In this document: positions 39,090 to 47,286 of the stretch, in pieces
Numbering within the stretch: position 1 is the stretch's first letter
Layout of the letters: each line of letters opens with the position of its first letter
Assembly: GCF_028274965.1 (NCBI RefSeq)
Contig: NZ_JAQCNO010000067.1
Span: 1 to 64,000 of the forward strand
Direction of reading: 5' to 3'
Length of the DNA: 64,000 bases
Source of the DNA: Natronomonas sp.
GTDB lineage: Archaea; Halobacteriota; Halobacteria; Halobacteriales; Haloarculaceae
Program-made: the position numbers and the translations under genes
Notes under the pieces: model-generated
Told to the model about the DNA's origin: nothing
Database searches by the model: none
Seen by the model: the letters and a program-made list of their open reading frames with translations, nothing else

Positions 39090-41222
39090 ATGAAGGATAA
39101 ATTACAGGACCTCTCATTGGCACCCTCCTATCACAAAGGCGAAGACAATATCGCGACAGAGTTTTATCGACCTTGTCTGGAGCGGGCAACACAGTACGAC
39201 CGGGCAGTCGGGTTCTTCCGGAGTTCCATCTATCTTCTTGCCTGGGATAGCCTGAAGACCTTCGTCAACAACGGCGGCAAGATGCGAATCATCTGCTCAC
39301 CGGTGCTTGACTTGGAGGACCGAGATGCGATCGAGAGTGGTTACCAGGCCCGAACCGACGAACAGCTCGCCGAGGAACTGGCAGAGGTTATTGACTCGAT
39401 GCTCTCGGAGCCTGGGTTAGAGAAGCCGACGAAAGTCCTTGCCGCACTCGTCGCAGAGGGGATCATCGAGTTTAAGATCGCTTCCCTCGATGATGATGCC
39501 CCTGCGCGACATAAACGGCTGTTCCATGACAAGCTGGGTATCTTCACCCAGGAACAGCCGCAAGCGCCACAAGATCCTGCTGTCGTATTCAAAGGTTCGA
39601 TGAATGAAACTTGGGCTGGCCTGGCGATGGACGGAAACCTCGAATCGGTTGATGTCTACGTCTCTTGGGGCCCAGACCGAGAACAAGAACGGGTCCGTGA
39701 TGAGCAGACCTACTTCGACACGCTGTGGGAAGACACCTACGACGCTGTGAGGGTTCGAGACTTCCCGGCGGTTGCGAAAGAGAAGTTGGTCTCGGCGGCT
39801 GATGCCGTCGAGTGGGAGTCCGTTGTCGATGAAATTGTCGAGGAGATCGAGCGCTCCCGTGTTGAGTCTCCTGACACAGGGCCCAACCCGCGAACACCGT
39901 TACCACATCAACAGCGAGCGCTCGAAGCCTGGCGTGAACGGGGTCATTCAGGTGTCTTCGAACACGCAACGGGTAGTGGTAAGACCTTCACCGCACTTTG
40001 TGCGATTCGTGAGGCCCTTCAGGAAGGAAAATCACCGGTCGTTTTCGTTCCGAACACCGATCTGCTGGAGCAGTGGAAAGCTGAGCTAAAGTCGACAAAT
40101 CAGGATCTCGATCCAAGTCTATTGATCTGCGGCGGTGGAAATAACGACTGGAAAAAAGATGGGCTATTACGCTCTTGGACCCGCCCGAACGGATCGCCGC
40201 GAATTGTGCTATCGACGATGCAGTCGGGTATCGCTGATGACTTCCAGTCACTATTTAATGACGGTGAGCACACATTTTTGATTGCTGATGAAGTTCACCG
40301 GATTGGCAGCCCGGAACATCAAAAGCTTCTTGATTTTGATGCTGGCTGGCGACTCGGATTAAGTGCGACCCCGCGTAGGTACGGCGATGAGGAAGGAACA
40401 GCAGTGATCATGGAGTATTTCGATGGCATCGTCCAGCCACCATTTACACTCGCCGACGCAATCGAGGCTGGCCGGCTCACGCCATATTTTTATCATGTAC
40501 ACACTGTTTCGCTGACTCCGGGCGAACAGGACGACTGGGAGGAGCTCACCCAAGAGATTCGCAAGAGGTATGCCCGTTCGCAGGCGGGTGACGACACCGA
40601 TCTGGATGACCTACCAGAGCACATCAAGCAGCTACAGATTGATCGCGCTCGAATACTGAAAGGGGCTAGCCAGAAGACCCAGAAAGCACGAGAGATCCTC
40701 GCACGACAGTATTCGGGAGGCGATCGATGGCTGGTGTACTGCGCTGGAATAGACCAGCTGAAAGAGGTCCGTGACGAGCTTGCGGATCAGCCCTTCCGAG
40801 TGCTGGAGTATCATAGCAAGATGGACGGTGACCGGGCACAGACATTAGAATTCTTCGAGAACCAAGGAGGAGTTATTTTGTCGATCAAATGCCTTGACGA
40901 AGGTGTTGATATTCCAAATGCAACACATGCGCTAATCCTTGCCTCCTCGAAGAACCCTCGTGAGTTCATTCAGCGTCGGGGTCGAGTTCTCCGAAATTCA
41001 GAAAATAAACATCATGCGAATATCCACGACGTGGTAGTTGAACCGTACAGCACCGAGAGCGACATCCCCGTTAATAGTATTCTCGAGGGCGAACTCGCTC
41101 GAGCGATTCAGTTCGGGAAGGATGCGGAGAATCCGAAATCGGTTGCTGATCTAAAACAAATTGCGCACAAAGCCGGAATCGACTACGACGCTCTTGCCGA
41201 AACCGGAGTTGAAGATGACTGA
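39090..41222 (+). CDS. PLD-like nuclease domain fused to SF2 (DEAD/DEAH) helicase
   Basis: FHDKLGIF + GSMNETWAG (PLD HxK-type), HATGSGKTFTA Walker A, IADEVHRIG motif II, QRRGRVLRN motif VI; resembles helicases of DNA-modification restriction loci. Confidence 0.85.
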   Translation: MKDKLQDLSLAPSYHKGEDNIATEFYRPCLERATQYDRAVGFFRSSIYLLAWDSLKTFVNNGGKMRIICSPVLDLEDRDAIESGYQARTDEQLAEELAEVIDSMLSEPGLEKPTKVLAALVAEGIIEFKIASLDDDAPARHKRLFHDKLGIFTQEQPQAPQDPAVVFKGSMNETWAGLAMDGNLESVDVYVSWGPDREQERVRDEQTYFDTLWEDTYDAVRVRDFPAVAKEKLVSAADAVEWESVVDEIVEEIERSRVESPDTGPNPRTPLPHQQRALEAWRERGHSGVFEHATGSGKTFTALCAIREALQEGKSPVVFVPNTDLLEQWKAELKSTNQDLDPSLLICGGGNNDWKKDGLLRSWTRPNGSPRIVLSTMQSGIADDFQSLFNDGEHTFLIADEVHRIGSPEHQKLLDFDAGWRLGLSATPRRYGDEEGTAVIMEYFDGIVQPPFTLADAIEAGRLTPYFYHVHTVSLTPGEQDDWEELTQEIRKRYARSQAGDDTDLDDLPEHIKQLQIDRARILKGASQKTQKAREILARQYSGGDRWLVYCAGIDQLKEVRDELADQPFRVLEYHSKMDGDRAQTLEFFENQGGVILSIKCLDEGVDIPNATHALILASSKNPREFIQRRGRVLRNSENKHHANIHDVVVEPYSTESDIPVNSILEGELARAIQFGKDAENPKSVADLKQIAHKAGIDYDALAETGVEDD

Positions 41223-41415
41223 AGACACAGACGAACTCATGGCCGCGCTGGAGAGTATCCGACAAGAAGAGTTTCCGGAAATACCAGCCGATTTGGTTGA
41301 GGAAATCATCCGGATTGAAGAAGAAACGCTCGAAGAGCGAGAAAAGACACAAAGCCGGATTTCGGAGGTTGTCGAGTCCCAGTTGGAGGACGGATCAGAT
41401 GTTAAAAATAAATAG
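41215..41415 (+). CDS. Small acidic protein (66 aa) in defence operon
   Basis: MTEDTDELMAALESIRQEEFPEIPADLVEEIIRIEEE...; overlaps both neighbouring ORFs. Confidence 0.6.
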   Translation: MTEDTDELMAALESIRQEEFPEIPADLVEEIIRIEEETLEEREKTQSRISEVVESQLEDGSDVKNK

Positions 41416-43387
41416 ACTCGAACTTGAGGACTTTGGCCCGTTCAAAGGGAACCAGACTTTGGAGTTCCCAAAAGAGGATGGGGTGACAATCGTCTTCGGC
41501 GAAAACATGCGGGGAAAAACCACGCTATTGAATGCAATTCGATATGCGTTATTCGGTCGTATTCTTGATCGAGGCACCCGTGAGATCTCTCCAGAACAGT
41601 TTATCAACTGGGAAACTAAAGAGGAGGGAAAATTCTCGTTCAAGATTGCCCTGTATTTCGAAGAAAACGGGACAGACTACGAACTTGTCAGAGAACATAC
41701 CCCGAAAGATGGGATTGAGGTGCCACAGGCGGACGATGATTACACCGAAAACGTATATCTCGTCAAAGATGGGACGGTGACCGGACCGGAAGCACGGGAA
41801 AAAGAGCTGGCGGAGATCTTACCCCAGCAGGTCTCGCGATTTTTCCTGTTTGATGGAGAACTCCTCCAGCAGTATGAGGAACTCCTCATCGATGAAAGTG
41901 AGATGGGCCAGCAGATCCGGGAAGCAATCGAAAGGATCCTGGGAGTCCCGGTCCTTAAAAACGGTCGCGCTGACATACAAGCGCTCCTGAATGACGCCCA
42001 GACTAAAGAGCAAGAAGCAGCCCAGCGAGACGACGAAACCGAACAGCTCGGGACGCAGTTGGAGACGACGCATGGCAAGCGGAACCAACTTGAATCAGAC
42101 CTATCAGAACTCAAAGATGAGTTAGATGGGTTGAAAGAAGAAAAGCTGGCAATACAAAACAAGCTTCAGCAACTCGAGGGTGCTCGGAGTCTCGTCAACC
42201 GGCGGGAAAACTTGGAGGAAGAGCTGGAAGAGATTGACCAAGGCCTCGAGGATAAGCAGGCTCAACTTCAAGAGGCGATGGCAGATTCCTGGCGGAGTGT
42301 ACTACAAAGTACCGTCCAAGATCGACTTGAAACTCTCAAAGAACAGCGGCAAGAACTTGAAAAAAAACAGACCCGGATATCCGTCGCAGAGCAGCTTGCG
42401 GAACGGATTTCTGATGGCTTAGAGCGCGGGGACTGCCCGATCTGTGACCAGCCCTTAGAAGACGGGGCAGAACAGCACCTCCAGAGTGAACTTGAGCAGT
42501 TCCAAGGACTAACCGATCAGGACTTCGATCCGGAAGAGAGATACGACCAGATCCTTCGTTCGATCGAAGCGTTGGAGCGCGTCATCGAGTCAGATAACAC
42601 CGACCGTGTCAAAGCAATTATTTCTGAAATTGACGAATTGAAAGCGCGGCGTGCAACGGTAAGTGACGATCTCAGTGAGGTCAAAGAGGGTCTCGAGTCC
42701 TCAAAAGAAGAGCGGGTCCGGGATCTCAACAAACAGTACGAGGATACCGTCGGCGAGATCCGTATCAAGAAGGACGCCATCGAGGAGACTGAAAACGAAC
42801 TGGAGAAAGCTAAGAACACTGTTCAAGATCTCCAAGATAGATTGGATCAAATTTCCGGTAGTGGGCTTGAGCGGGAGCGCGCCCGTCGAGAGCTATACGA
42901 GAAGCTGGAGGAGCTCTTCGATCAGGGTGTTGCTGAGTACCGCGATAGGCTGCGTCAGCGTGTCGAAAGCGATGCGTCAGAGATTTTTCTTCGGCTGACG
43001 ACCGAGCCAGAATATGAGCGACTGAAAATTAACGACAATTACGGCTTGACTATCATACATGAGGACGGGGACGAGATTGAGGTGCGCTCAGCCGGTGCGG
43101 AACACGTCGTTGCACTAGCTCTGATGGGTGCCCTCCAGAACAACGCGCCGCTACAAGGACCAATCATTATGGACTCGCCGTTTGGACGGTTGGACCGAGG
43201 GCATATGGAGAACGTTGTTGAGGCACTGCCGACGTTCACCGATCAGGTGATGCTGCTGGTCTACCGTGATGAGATTGATCCTCAGAGGGCCCGTGATATT
43301 CTCAAGGGGCAGCTACGGAAAGAGTACACGCTTGAACGCGTCAGTGCGCGGCACACAGATCTACAGAAAGGAGGTGTTGAAGAATGA
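41399..43387 (+). CDS. DndD/Rad50-like SMC-type ATPase with zinc hook
   Basis: LELEDFGPFKGNQTLEF...GENMRGKTTLLNAIRYALFG, coiled coil, CPICDQPL hook, SAGAEHVVALALMGAL, IIMDSPFGRLD. Confidence 0.85.
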   Translation: MLKINRLELEDFGPFKGNQTLEFPKEDGVTIVFGENMRGKTTLLNAIRYALFGRILDRGTREISPEQFINWETKEEGKFSFKIALYFEENGTDYELVREHTPKDGIEVPQADDDYTENVYLVKDGTVTGPEAREKELAEILPQQVSRFFLFDGELLQQYEELLIDESEMGQQIREAIERILGVPVLKNGRADIQALLNDAQTKEQEAAQRDDETEQLGTQLETTHGKRNQLESDLSELKDELDGLKEEKLAIQNKLQQLEGARSLVNRRENLEEELEEIDQGLEDKQAQLQEAMADSWRSVLQSTVQDRLETLKEQRQELEKKQTRISVAEQLAERISDGLERGDCPICDQPLEDGAEQHLQSELEQFQGLTDQDFDPEERYDQILRSIEALERVIESDNTDRVKAIISEIDELKARRATVSDDLSEVKEGLESSKEERVRDLNKQYEDTVGEIRIKKDAIEETENELEKAKNTVQDLQDRLDQISGSGLERERARRELYEKLEELFDQGVAEYRDRLRQRVESDASEIFLRLTTEPEYERLKINDNYGLTIIHEDGDEIEVRSAGAEHVVALALMGALQNNAPLQGPIIMDSPFGRLDRGHMENVVEALPTFTDQVMLLVYRDEIDPQRARDILKGQLRKEYTLERVSARHTDLQKGGVEE

Positions 43388-43725
43388 GCACGAACGATCG
43401 GACCACGATCGGCCTTACGCCAGAAAACAAAGGGACGATGGAGAGTGTAATGGACCAGTTCGATGAAAAGGCAGATGCCGCGAAGTTCGCGATGTCGCTG
43501 GCTATCGAGAACGGTGTCGAGCCGGGTAAAACAGCGAACACACAGACCGTCTGGAATATCGGCACATTCGATCCAGACGGTGAGCTCCGCAACTTAGTGA
43601 TTGCCCTCTATCCGACCGTAGATGCGCCATATGCAACGGTTGAACACTTAATCAACCAAGGATTCCGACAGCTGAATGACCATCTTGAGGAAAACAAGGA
43701 GATAGACATCGAGGCGCTTCTGTGA
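43384..43725 (+). CDS. 113-aa protein ending the defence operon (possible DndE-sized partner)
   Basis: 4-nt overlap with the ATPase ORF; TIGLTPENKGTMESVMDQFDEKADAAKFAMSLAIENGVEPG. Confidence 0.6.
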   Translation: MSTNDRTTIGLTPENKGTMESVMDQFDEKADAAKFAMSLAIENGVEPGKTANTQTVWNIGTFDPDGELRNLVIALYPTVDAPYATVEHLINQGFRQLNDHLEENKEIDIEALL

Positions 43726-43779
43726 GATAGTTGGGGAGTTATTAATCACCTCGCTGCCGCCGAGCGACGGACCACGATC

Positions 43780-44000
43780 CTACGGAGGTGGTGATGTATC
43801 TTCCCCGGGTTGTTGCTTAACCTCATGAAGCGCCACGAACGCGGGCTCCTGGAACAGAACCGATTCACGAGATTCCTGGGTGTGAGATGCCGCACGATAT
43901 CGGCTATGAGGGATTCGGTGGCGATCTGTCTCTCTACTCCGTCATTCGTGTAATAGTCCTGTAAAATCGTATGAATTTCGGGGACTGAGGATTTGGCCAA
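43780..44000 (-). pseudogene. Possible frameshifted small gene
   Basis: MAKSSVPEIHTILQDYYTNDGVERQIATESLIADIVRHL in one frame, continuing ...TQESRESVLFQEPAFVALHEVKQQPGEDTSPPP* in another. Confidence 0.35.
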
Positions 44001-44054
44001 GGCACACCTGTGTGAGAAGAATTAACGTTACTGGTGGATAGGAGTAGGTATAGT

Positions 44055-44384
44055 ATGGCAGGGCAACCAACATACGTCTGCGAAACGGGGCAGTCAGAGT
44101 GGCCGCCGGAGGTGAAAGATCTCATACACTCGCAAGACCTCGACGTAGAGCTAGTCGAGGCGAGTGGGTGGGATGACGATGAGAGAACGGGGTTCTACCA
44201 GAGTAAGCTGTTCCCCCGGAGTGTCGAGCAGGGAAAGAAACCCCGGGGACGTGTTCGGACTCATAAAACCAGGAAAGTCAACCTCTTCAAAAGCTCCTTA
44301 CTCACGGGAAGTGTTCAGGACAGCGACTTTTTTCTCGGGAAAGAAGTTGACCGCCTCCAAGAGACGGAAGACACTGATGAGTGA
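44055..44384 (+). CDS. Hypothetical protein
   Basis: MAGQPTYVCETGQSEWPPEVKDLIHSQDLDVELVEA; overlaps the next ORF. Confidence 0.55.
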   Translation: MAGQPTYVCETGQSEWPPEVKDLIHSQDLDVELVEASGWDDDERTGFYQSKLFPRSVEQGKKPRGRVRTHKTRKVNLFKSSLLTGSVQDSDFFLGKEVDRLQETEDTDE

Positions 44385-44835
44385 GTCTAATCACGTCGCC
44401 ACGTACCCGTCCGACAAACAACTTAGCCGGTGGAAGGTCAAATGTGAGGAAATGGGATTTCGTTCTCGGTCGGAGTTCGTAGAGGCGATGGTAGAGGCGG
44501 GCCTCAAGAAGTTCGACGCGTCGGAGATAGACCCCGACGAAACGAACCGAGAGCTCCGTGAACAACGAAACAACCTAAAGGCGGAACTGGACCGCGCCCG
44601 GGACCGGATAGCGGACCTCGAAGACGCCGTCTACCACGGCGAACGCCAGGCTATCAAAGAGTTCGTGGATACAAACCCGGGAGCCAGCTATGACGAAATC
44701 ATCCAGCACGTCATCGACACAGTCCCGGAGCGTGTGACCACTCATCTGGACGACATGGAGGGGGAGTACCTTCGTGTCGAAGATGGGCGGTACTACCTAC
44801 GGGACGAAATCACCACGGTGGACGAAAAATCTTGA
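44377..44835 (+). CDS. RHH-like / coiled-coil putative regulator (152 aa)
   Basis: HVATYPSDKQLSRWKVKCEEMGFRSRSEFVEAMVEAGLKKF RHH-like N-terminus, then coiled coil; upstream of integrase genes. Confidence 0.55.
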   Translation: MSESNHVATYPSDKQLSRWKVKCEEMGFRSRSEFVEAMVEAGLKKFDASEIDPDETNRELREQRNNLKAELDRARDRIADLEDAVYHGERQAIKEFVDTNPGASYDEIIQHVIDTVPERVTTHLDDMEGEYLRVEDGRYYLRDEITTVDEKS

Positions 44836-44839
44836 AATC

Positions 44840-45346
44840 ATGCCAGCACCGAAGAACCGACCACAACTGTCGAACGATGTCCGCGACCGCATGGGCGTCT
44901 ACAAGCAGATCAACGCGGTCCCCGACAAGTACCGACTTCAAAACCACGAAGCTGCCTACTCTGGGAGGGACGTGTGGGCGGACTACTTCGAGGAGAAGAC
45001 GGAAAAGTTCGATACGAAGTCCACCCGCGACCGCTACGAAAAGGCGGGTCGCTACTTCAAAACCTACATGGACGACGTGGGCCGGCACCATGCCCTGGCC
45101 GATCCCCAGCAGATCAAAGACTTCCTGGTCGCTCTCCGAGACGGGAACGTGGGACGACACAGCCACTCGCGGAAGCTTCAGACTGTCTACTTCGAATACT
45201 TCCAACCGCTGGAAGAATTCTACAACTGGTTACAGTGGCACGCTGACCACCCGCACGTCTACCACCCTGTGCTGATGGCAGTGGTGGCCGGCGGCTTCTC
45301 CCGCGACGTGTGGGACCGGAAACTAGAGCAGAACGACAAGAGATGA
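44840..45346 (+). CDS. Integrase-associated protein resembling a core-binding (SAM-like) domain only
   Basis: KSTRDRYEKAGRYFKTYMDDVGRHHALADPQQIKDFLVALRDGN...HSRKLQTVYFEYFQPLEEFYNWLQW; no catalytic R/H/R/Y residues. Confidence 0.6.
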   Translation: MPAPKNRPQLSNDVRDRMGVYKQINAVPDKYRLQNHEAAYSGRDVWADYFEEKTEKFDTKSTRDRYEKAGRYFKTYMDDVGRHHALADPQQIKDFLVALRDGNVGRHSHSRKLQTVYFEYFQPLEEFYNWLQWHADHPHVYHPVLMAVVAGGFSRDVWDRKLEQNDKR

Positions 45347-45349
45347 ACT

Positions 45350-46441
45350 ATGTCCGAAAACGATAGACAAACACTGGCAGAAGCCTTCAACCGCGAAATA
45401 GACCCCCTGGCTAACCACGCTACGACGTTCGACGGCGTCGACGTCGACGTATTTGGCCTGTTCATGGACGATGTCCTGAAGCCACAGGACCCATCCCAAG
45501 GTACGTTGGATTCCTATGACCGGACAATTCGAGAGTGGCGGGAGTTCATGTCTGACCAGGGTCGCCATCCGGCATGTCCTCACGAAGACCACGTCAAGCG
45601 GTTTATTCGTCGAGAACTGGATGAAAAAGGGAACTCCCGGCGAACAACAAAAAAGAAACTGTGGGAGCTCAACAAGATATACAAATACTGGCAGAACGGC
45701 GCGGAGTTCCCTCATCCGATGGACTACAATCCGTTCATGATAGCGAAGAAGAAGATGTCTCTGTCTACCAAGCGAGTGAAGGAGCCCCCGCGAATTCCGG
45801 TAGAAGATCTTCAGGATATCGTGGCGGACGTGAAGCACATCCGAGACCGGGCGTTCATCGTCACCCAGCTGAAGCTGGGGCTTCGTGCTAGCGAAATGGC
45901 GAACATCAAGATTAGTGAACTGAACATCACGAACAGCGAAGTCGAAAAGCACTATCCGGACATGGGAAGTTCACCACACGTTGCCCGATTCGACAACGCA
46001 GTTTACATTCCCCACGACCGACAGGGGAACAAGTCGCAGCGCCCACGGGTCCTACCAGTGGACGAAGAACTCCGCCGGCTGTGGATGAACTACCTGCTGA
46101 TCCGCCCCGACAACAACGAATCCTGGCTGTTCCTCTCGCGGACGAACCACACCCAGGTGGACGACGAAGCTATCAACCTGACGTGGAAACGCCACTTCCA
46201 CCCAGAATATAAAGAAACCCAGCAGCACAGGGCTGTGACGTCCCACTACGGACGGCACCGCTTCACCACGTTCTGGCGCGTGGAGCAAGACGTGAACCGC
46301 GAACTCATAAAATATATGCGCGGGGACACGTCCGCTGGTGGAACCACCGACCCGGCTGGTGGAATCGACCACTACATTCACAGCTATTACGAGGACATCG
46401 AGCCGCTCTATCGGAAGCGCATTTACAAGCTGGGTGTCTAA
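45350..46441 (+). CDS. Tyrosine recombinase / site-specific integrase
   Basis: LRASEMANIKISEL (Arg I), SHYGRHRFTTFW (HxxR), GGIDHYIHSYYEDIEPLY (Tyr). Confidence 0.9.
   Translation: MSENDRQTLAEAFNREIDPLANHATTFDGVDVDVFGLFMDDVLKPQDPSQGTLDSYDRTIREWREFMSDQGRHPACPHEDHVKRFIRRELDEKGNSRRTTKKKLWELNKIYKYWQNGAEFPHPMDYNPFMIAKKKMSLSTKRVKEPPRIPVEDLQDIVADVKHIRDRAFIVTQLKLGLRASEMANIKISELNITNSEVEKHYPDMGSSPHVARFDNAVYIPHDRQGNKSQRPRVLPVDEELRRLWMNYLLIRPDNNESWLFLSRTNHTQVDDEAINLTWKRHFHPEYKETQQHRAVTSHYGRHRFTTFWRVEQDVNRELIKYMRGDTSAGGTTDPAGGIDHYIHSYYEDIEPLYRKRIYKLGV
46306..46317 (+). promoter_or_regulatory. Candidate AT-rich promoter element inside the integrase 3' end
   Basis: cataaaatatatg about 130 nt upstream of the chimeric nop5 ATG; a second TTTACA at 46422-46427 lies 23-28 nt upstream. 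Confidence 0.25.
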
Positions 46442-46449
46442 GTCAGATT

Positions 46450-47286
46450 ATGACTGACAGTTCTGCGGATACGAGCTGGTTCCGAGGGATAAACCCTGGC
46501 GACTTGGATGCCGCCCGTGATGCTATCGAAAGCGGAAGCACGGAAGCGCCTAGTGACTGGCCGATCCAGGCAGTGGAGTCCGACTTTGCGGACGACGAAG
46601 ACGACTATTATGATCTCCTTCACGACGCCACGGTGTACGCGGCCCGTGAGGAAACTCGAGAGCGCGAAAGGGCAGATGACCAACAGTTAAAACATAGTAT
46701 TCGTGCTATGGACGACTGCGAGCGGGTCGCGAACGAACTCGCCGAGCGGGTCGCGGCGTGGGCCGGCAGCCGGCGTCCGGACGCCGGGGCGGGGATCGAG
46801 TACGCGAGGGAGCTGGCGGCCGACGACGACGCGGACCCGGCCCTGGCCGCGCTCGCCCGCCGGGTCCGGGATCTCGACGAGGAGGCGGCGGCGCTTCGGA
46901 CCCGCGTCGAGCGGGCGGCCCCCGAGGTCGCCCCGAACCTCGCGTCGCTCGCGGGGCCGGTCCTCGCCGCGCGGCTGATCGCGCTCGCCGGCGGGCTGGA
47001 CGAGCTCGCCCGGAAGCCGGCCGGGACCGTCCAGGTCCTCGGGGCCGAGGAGGCGCTTTTCGCCCACCTCCGGGGGCGCGCGCCGTCGCCGAAACACGGC
47101 GTCATATTCACCCACGAGGCGATCCAATCGAGCGCCCCCGAGGACCGCGGGTCGGCGGCGCGGGCGCTGTCGGGGAAGCTGGCGATCGCCGCGCGGGTCG
47201 ATCACTACTCCGGGGAGCGAAAGCCCGAGTTGGACGCCGAACTCGCCGACCGGATCGAACGGATCCAAGGGCGTGAGACCGAATGA
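46450..47286 (+). CDS. nop5: Chimeric NOP5/NOP56 C/D-box sRNP protein (element-supplied residues 1-86, core 87-89, native C-terminus)
   Basis: Codons 1-86 homologous to 30675-30932; high-GC native part begins at ATGGACGAC|TGCGAGCGGGTC; Nop-domain motif LASLAGPVLAARLIALAGGLDELARKPAGTVQVLGAEEALFAHL; upstream of flpA. Confidence 0.9.
   Translation: MTDSSADTSWFRGINPGDLDAARDAIESGSTEAPSDWPIQAVESDFADDEDDYYDLLHDATVYAAREETRERERADDQQLKHSIRAMDDCERVANELAERVAAWAGSRRPDAGAGIEYARELAADDDADPALAALARRVRDLDEEAAALRTRVERAAPEVAPNLASLAGPVLAARLIALAGGLDELARKPAGTVQVLGAEEALFAHLRGRAPSPKHGVIFTHEAIQSSAPEDRGSAARALSGKLAIAARVDHYSGERKPELDAELADRIERIQGRETE
46708..46716 (+). repeat. attR core
   Basis: TTCGTGCT-ATGGACGAC; same codons 87-89 as attL. 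Confidence 0.75.

Larger units (their letters stand above)
30933..46716. mobile_element. Integrative element (about 15.8 kb between core repeats) inserted in nop5
   Basis: Direct 9-bp core ATGGACGAC at 30933-30941 and 46708-46716, tyrosine recombinase near right end, lower GC inside, split nop5 at the borders. Confidence 0.9.

Noticed and set aside
39090-43725. Standard Dnd phosphorothioation locus
   Set aside because: Only DndD-like and possible DndE-like proteins found; no cysteine desulfurase, DndB or DndC motifs in the window.
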